NCBI RefSeq assembly: GCF_036241575.1
Contig: NZ_CP108455.1
Location: 2,742,501-2,806,500, forward strand
Length of the DNA: 64,000 nt
Direction: 5' to 3'
Source of the DNA: Streptomyces sp. NBC_01267
GTDB lineage: Bacteria > Actinomycetota > Actinomycetes > Streptomycetales > Streptomycetaceae
Each line of letters opens with the position of its first letter. The stretch's first letter is position 1. A program made the translations under genes and the position numbers. This document shows, in pieces, positions 61,175 to 64,000 of the stretch. Below the pieces are notes generated by a model, which was given only the letters and a program-made list of their open reading frames with translations, did not search any database and was not told where the DNA came from.

Positions 61175-62326
61175 TCAACCGGCGGAAGCGGGGCGGTGGC
61201 GATTCGTCCCGTAGGCGTGTGCCACCGCGCTCGCGGCCACGCAGGCGCCCACGCCCAGCCACAGCAGCTGAGGGTTCTCCATTCCGAAACCGATCGCCGC
61301 CGGGCCGACGGCGTACGCAAGAGTCCACGTGAGCTGGAACACCGCCATGTACGGCCCTTCGTCGCCCGTCGGCGCGAGCGACACGGCTGCCGCCGCGGCC
61401 GTCGGTTTGGAGGCCAGCTCGGCGGTGGCCAGGACGGCCGCGACCAGGGTTGCGACAACGCCCTGCGCCGCATGGGGAGTTGACGGGATGGCAAGAGTCA
61501 TCACTATGGCCGCACCGACTGCACCGATGGCATAGAGCAGAACGCGAGATCTGGACCACGACGCCACCCGTGCAGCGAGGGGGACTTGCAGAAGGGCGAT
61601 CACGCCGTATCGCACGGCAATCACGACCGTCGGCCAGAACGGGCTCTGATCGAGCACCTCCACCAGATATATCGGGAAAGCCACCGCAGGGATCAGCCAG
61701 GCGGCGGAGAGCAGGGTCTGCGAGGTGACGAGTGACATGAATTCCCGGTCACGCATCACCTGAACAACCGTCGAACGCCTCCTGGATTCCGAGGAGGTGC
61801 GCGCGGGAGGAATCCGCACGAGGAAGACAAGCCCCCCGGCTACCAGACTGCTGACCACATTCAGAACGAGAGCGACCGCCAGCCCTTGCGTACCGACGAA
61901 GGCAAGGAGTCCCGTCGAGACCACCGAACCCAGACCCAGGCATGTGGTCCTGAGGAAATTGACGAAGGAGAACCACTGCGTCATTTCCCCGGGCCTGGCG
62001 ATTCGGGCAATGGTGGTGGGCCATGCAGCTCCGTACAGTCGATCCGCCACCATCACGAGGACAGCAGCCGTAGAAATAGGGGCGAACCCGTCCCCCAGAA
62101 AGAAGACCCCGTACCCGGCAGCCGACAGTGCGTTGCTCGCGATCATGCAGGCTTTGGGGCCGAGCCACTGGACCATGCGGCCACACGCAGGGATGAAGAG
62201 GAAGGAGGCGAGAGAGCCGAACGTCACAGCCGATCCCGCGACGGCTGCGGGGACTTCCTTGTACGCGACGAAGAAGAGCAAGGAGAGCGGAAGAAACAGA
62301 CCGGCGCCCGCCATGTCTATGAACAC
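61175..62326 (-). CDS. Major facilitator superfamily exporter, start uncertain
   Basis: A 383-residue or longer transporter with about 11-12 helices (FIDMAGAGLFLPLSLLFFVA; SAVTFGSLASFLFIPACGRMVQWLGPKACMIASNAL; RLYGAAWPTTIARIA). GTG 62326 lies inside the first helix, with no ribosome binding site. The same frame continues upstream through LTDSTQRPLFAAVF without a standard start, so translation may begin at CTG or the 5' end may be damaged. The gene is clearly lower in GC than its neighbours, suggesting transfer. Substrate unknown. Confidence 0.8.
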   Translation of the reverse strand: MFIDMAGAGLFLPLSLLFFVAYKEVPAAVAGSAVTFGSLASFLFIPACGRMVQWLGPKACMIASNALSAAGYGVFFLGDGFAPISTAAVLVMVADRLYGAAWPTTIARIARPGEMTQWFSFVNFLRTTCLGLGSVVSTGLLAFVGTQGLAVALVLNVVSSLVAGGLVFLVRIPPARTSSESRRRSTVVQVMRDREFMSLVTSQTLLSAAWLIPAVAFPIYLVEVLDQSPFWPTVVIAVRYGVIALLQVPLAARVASWSRSRVLLYAIGAVGAAIVMTLAIPSTPHAAQGVVATLVAAVLATAELASKPTAAAAAVSLAPTGDEGPYMAVFQLTWTLAYAVGPAAIGFGMENPQLLWLGVGACVAASAVAHAYGTNRHRPASAG

Positions 62327-63020
62327 GGCTGCAAAGAGAGGTCTTTGGGTGCTATCGGTCAGCGATACACCGAATCGCGCTGGTCGCTTCAGTTCAACGG
62401 TCAGCGATCTACTGCTGATGACCCCTCCATCGATTCACCGGCAGCCTGCGTCTCCCGTTTCTGCGAGTTGACGAACCGCAAAGGGAGGGCCGAACGCGAA
62501 GTGACCACCACCAAGGCCTTTATAGGTATAGACCAGTGGATCGATCAAGACTCTTGACCTGTTCTTGAATCTTCCTTGGGTTCTTGAGGCGAGCGGAAGT
62601 TACTGGACCACGCCCCGCGCCGACATCGCATTCGATGCCGCTTTCTTGCGGTATATGGGAGCTTAGTGGGGAGCAATTCAGTGAATCCGTGACGGACCAT
62701 TAGGAATATCGGTACGCGGCCGGACTTGACCTTTGGCGGCGAGTTCGGGGAGCTGCTCCTGCAACCGAGGTGCAACACAGCGACGTCCACCAGTCGTTGG
62801 GGCTGGTGCGCGGCTGACCGTCCACAGGGTTCGGCCGGTGAAGTGGGCAAGCAGAAACAGTCGTGTGACGGGATTCCCTAGCGGGGTCGTCGCTAGCGTG
62901 AAACGCGGAGGCCGCCCGTCTGACCCGTCGGGCTCGGGAACTTCGATAGGGGCGACCGCCGTCCGACGGCCGCCAGGGGGCGGTCGCGTCTTCCGTGACC
63001 GGGAAAGCGGTGGTGGAGCG
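62327..63020. other. Low-GC intergenic region, no supported gene
   Basis: About 690 bp between divergent genes. The part 62500-62700 is the most AT-rich in the window (TTTATAGGTATAGACC; TTCTTGAATCTTCCTTGGGT). A GGAGGGG precedes the unusual 5' region of the MFS gene. From 62860 GC rises again toward the STAND gene. It may mark the edge of acquired DNA. No confident gene, RNA or hairpin. Confidence 0.5.
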
Positions 63021-64000
63021 ATGGAAGAAGCACACCAGGCGGACCAGCAGGAGCAGGAGCAGGAGCAGCAGGAGCAAGCGAATCAGCCGGATCAGAAGGA
63101 GGGAACGGCCGTGGGCCCCGGGCAGGACGTGCCGGAGGGCGGCGGGCGGGCCGAGTACCGGATCGGCATCGAGGGGAACGCCGCCGGGCCGGTGGTCGCG
63201 GGCAACCACAACGTCGTGGTCGACGCGCAGCACGGGTCGACCGTGACCCTGCTGATGGAGCGGGAACGCCCCCGGCCCGTACGTCGCAGCGGTGTCGAGC
63301 TGCTGCCGCGCCGCCAGCGCGAACCGGTGGGCCGGGAGGCCGAGATCACGGCGCTGACTGCGGCTGTCCAGGCCGGGGGGCCGGTGCAGTTGTGGGGGCC
63401 GCCCGGGGTCGGCACCAGCGCGCTGCTGAGGTATGCGGCACGGCGCCTGGAGCCGGGCCCGGACGGGGTGTTGCTCCTGACGGCGGCCCATCGCGAGGTC
63501 GAGGACCTGGCCCAGGAGGTCTTCGAGGCCTGTTACGAGGCCGCCGGGTACGCGCCGTCGGAGACCGAGCTGCGGCGGCTGATGACCGGCGTGCGGGTGA
63601 CGGTGTACGTCGACAACGCCGACCTGACCCCCGAACAGCTGCAGAAGCTCATGGACGCGGCCCCGGACGCGACCTTCGTCTTCGCGGGCCACGAGCGGTC
63701 GCTGCTGGGCGAGGGCTCCGTACTGGAGCTGAAGGGCCTGGACCGCACCGCCGGGCTGAAGTTGTTCGCCCGGGAACTGGACCGCACGCTGCGGCCGAGC
63801 GAGGTGCCCGATGCCGCCGCCCTGTGGAAGGCCGCGGCCGGGCGGCCGTTGCTGCTGCTGCGCGCGGCCGGGCTGGCCCGGTTCGCTCCGTCCGGGGACG
63901 GGACGCTGCCCCGGCCCGGTGCGATCGCGGATCTCATCCCGCTGCTGCTCGACCAGCTGGACAAGGCGGCGATGAGTGTCCTGCACCTCCTCGCGACCCT
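63021..64000 (+). CDS. STAND/NB-ARC-like NTPase with degenerate Walker A (3' end beyond window)
   Basis: An open frame from ATG 63021 (GGTGGTGGAG upstream) to the window edge. Residues about 5-25 are Gln/Glu-rich. A short beta segment follows: YRIGIEGNAAGPVVAGNHNVVVDAQHGSTVTLL. The NTPase domain begins PVGREAEITALTAAVQAG, with VQLWGPPGVGTSALLRYAA at Walker A and VTVYVDNADL at Walker B. The Walker A Lys is replaced by Thr (GVGTS for GVGKT). STAND proteins act as signal-gated switches in defence and regulation. The effector domain, if any, lies outside the window. Confidence 0.82.
   Translation, partial: MEEAHQADQQEQEQEQQEQANQPDQKEGTAVGPGQDVPEGGGRAEYRIGIEGNAAGPVVAGNHNVVVDAQHGSTVTLLMERERPRPVRRSGVELLPRRQREPVGREAEITALTAAVQAGGPVQLWGPPGVGTSALLRYAARRLEPGPDGVLLLTAAHREVEDLAQEVFEACYEAAGYAPSETELRRLMTGVRVTVYVDNADLTPEQLQKLMDAAPDATFVFAGHERSLLGEGSVLELKGLDRTAGLKLFARELDRTLRPSEVPDAAALWKAAAGRPLLLLRAAGLARFAPSGDGTLPRPGAIADLIPLLLDQLDKAAMSVLHLLAT

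Noticed and set aside
62545..62850. 101-codon minus-strand open frame in the low-GC gap
   Set aside because: No ribosome binding site, poor codon bias and no recognisable domain. It may be decayed DNA, but I cannot support a gene.

Overview
The window is high-GC actinobacterial chromosome, almost certainly Streptomyces. Codon third positions are nearly all G or C, GTG and TTG starts are common, and it carries an SsgA-like sporulation protein, a LAXTG sortase substrate, a gas-vesicle cluster of the Streptomyces type and DUF397/DUF5753 remnants. From memory, the order rph-rdgB, nag PTS genes, mec-cysO-cysM, clpS, pncB/pncA, M6 protease, RDD proteins, ssgG-like gene, FAD oxidase resembles the core chromosome of S. 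coelicolor. No database search was possible.

Layout. 1-16.8 kb: a Tat-exported GH35 beta-galactosidase cut by the window edge, with a DasR-type operator and 39-bp tandem repeats in its long upstream region; a DUF445 protein; a secreted SGNH hydrolase; a LAATG wall-anchored protein with a nuclease-like centre; a DUF1707 protein; an ABC exporter whose ATPase is about 4 kb from its two permeases; and a tectonin-type lectin. 17-29 kb: a class A penicillin-binding protein, a sigma-E-family sigma factor with a likely partner, a SugE guanidinium exporter behind a guanidine-III riboswitch, a GroES-like protein, Bcp peroxiredoxin, a ProP-like transporter, an HNH endonuclease, tRNA-Leu(UAG), rdgB, rph, and divergent PTS EIIB and EIIC genes. 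29-46 kb: a metallo-beta-lactamase, a membrane-anchored MazF/PemK-like protein, the mec / leader peptide / cysO / cysM cysteine locus, an amino-acid permease, DUF2017-clpS, NAD salvage genes pncB and pncA, an M6 protease, two RDD proteins, an SsgG-like protein and a GlcD-type oxidase.

46-64 kb is accessory. A decayed ATPase / DUF5753 / DUF397 regulatory locus comes first. Next is the gas-vesicle operon gvpO-A-F-G-J-L-S-K on the minus strand, opposite an Asp23/Gls24 gene and gvpY/gvpZ-like genes. Then come an extra murG, a second Asp23 gene duplicated from the first, a small protein with a QGDQH-type tail, and a nucleotidyl-cyclase-like gene split by an IS3-family element with intact inverted repeats and a GGCC target duplication. 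A Crp-family regulator that keeps its cyclic-nucleotide-binding cassette is divergent from that cyclase gene. A Tat-exported CDP-diacylglycerol pyrophosphatase, a lower-GC MFS exporter and a STAND-like NTPase with a defective Walker A motif finish the window.

How genes work together. The nag genes and the operator upstream of the galactosidase fit amino-sugar control of sugar use. Mec, CysO and CysM form a protein-thiocarboxylate route to cysteine with a probable attenuator peptide in front of cysO. PncA and PncB recycle nicotinamide. The most interesting unit is the cyclase / Crp receptor pair with its QxGxQH-tailed neighbour and the STAND protein. It looks like a cyclic-nucleotide signalling or conflict module, partly duplicated and recently inactivated by the IS.
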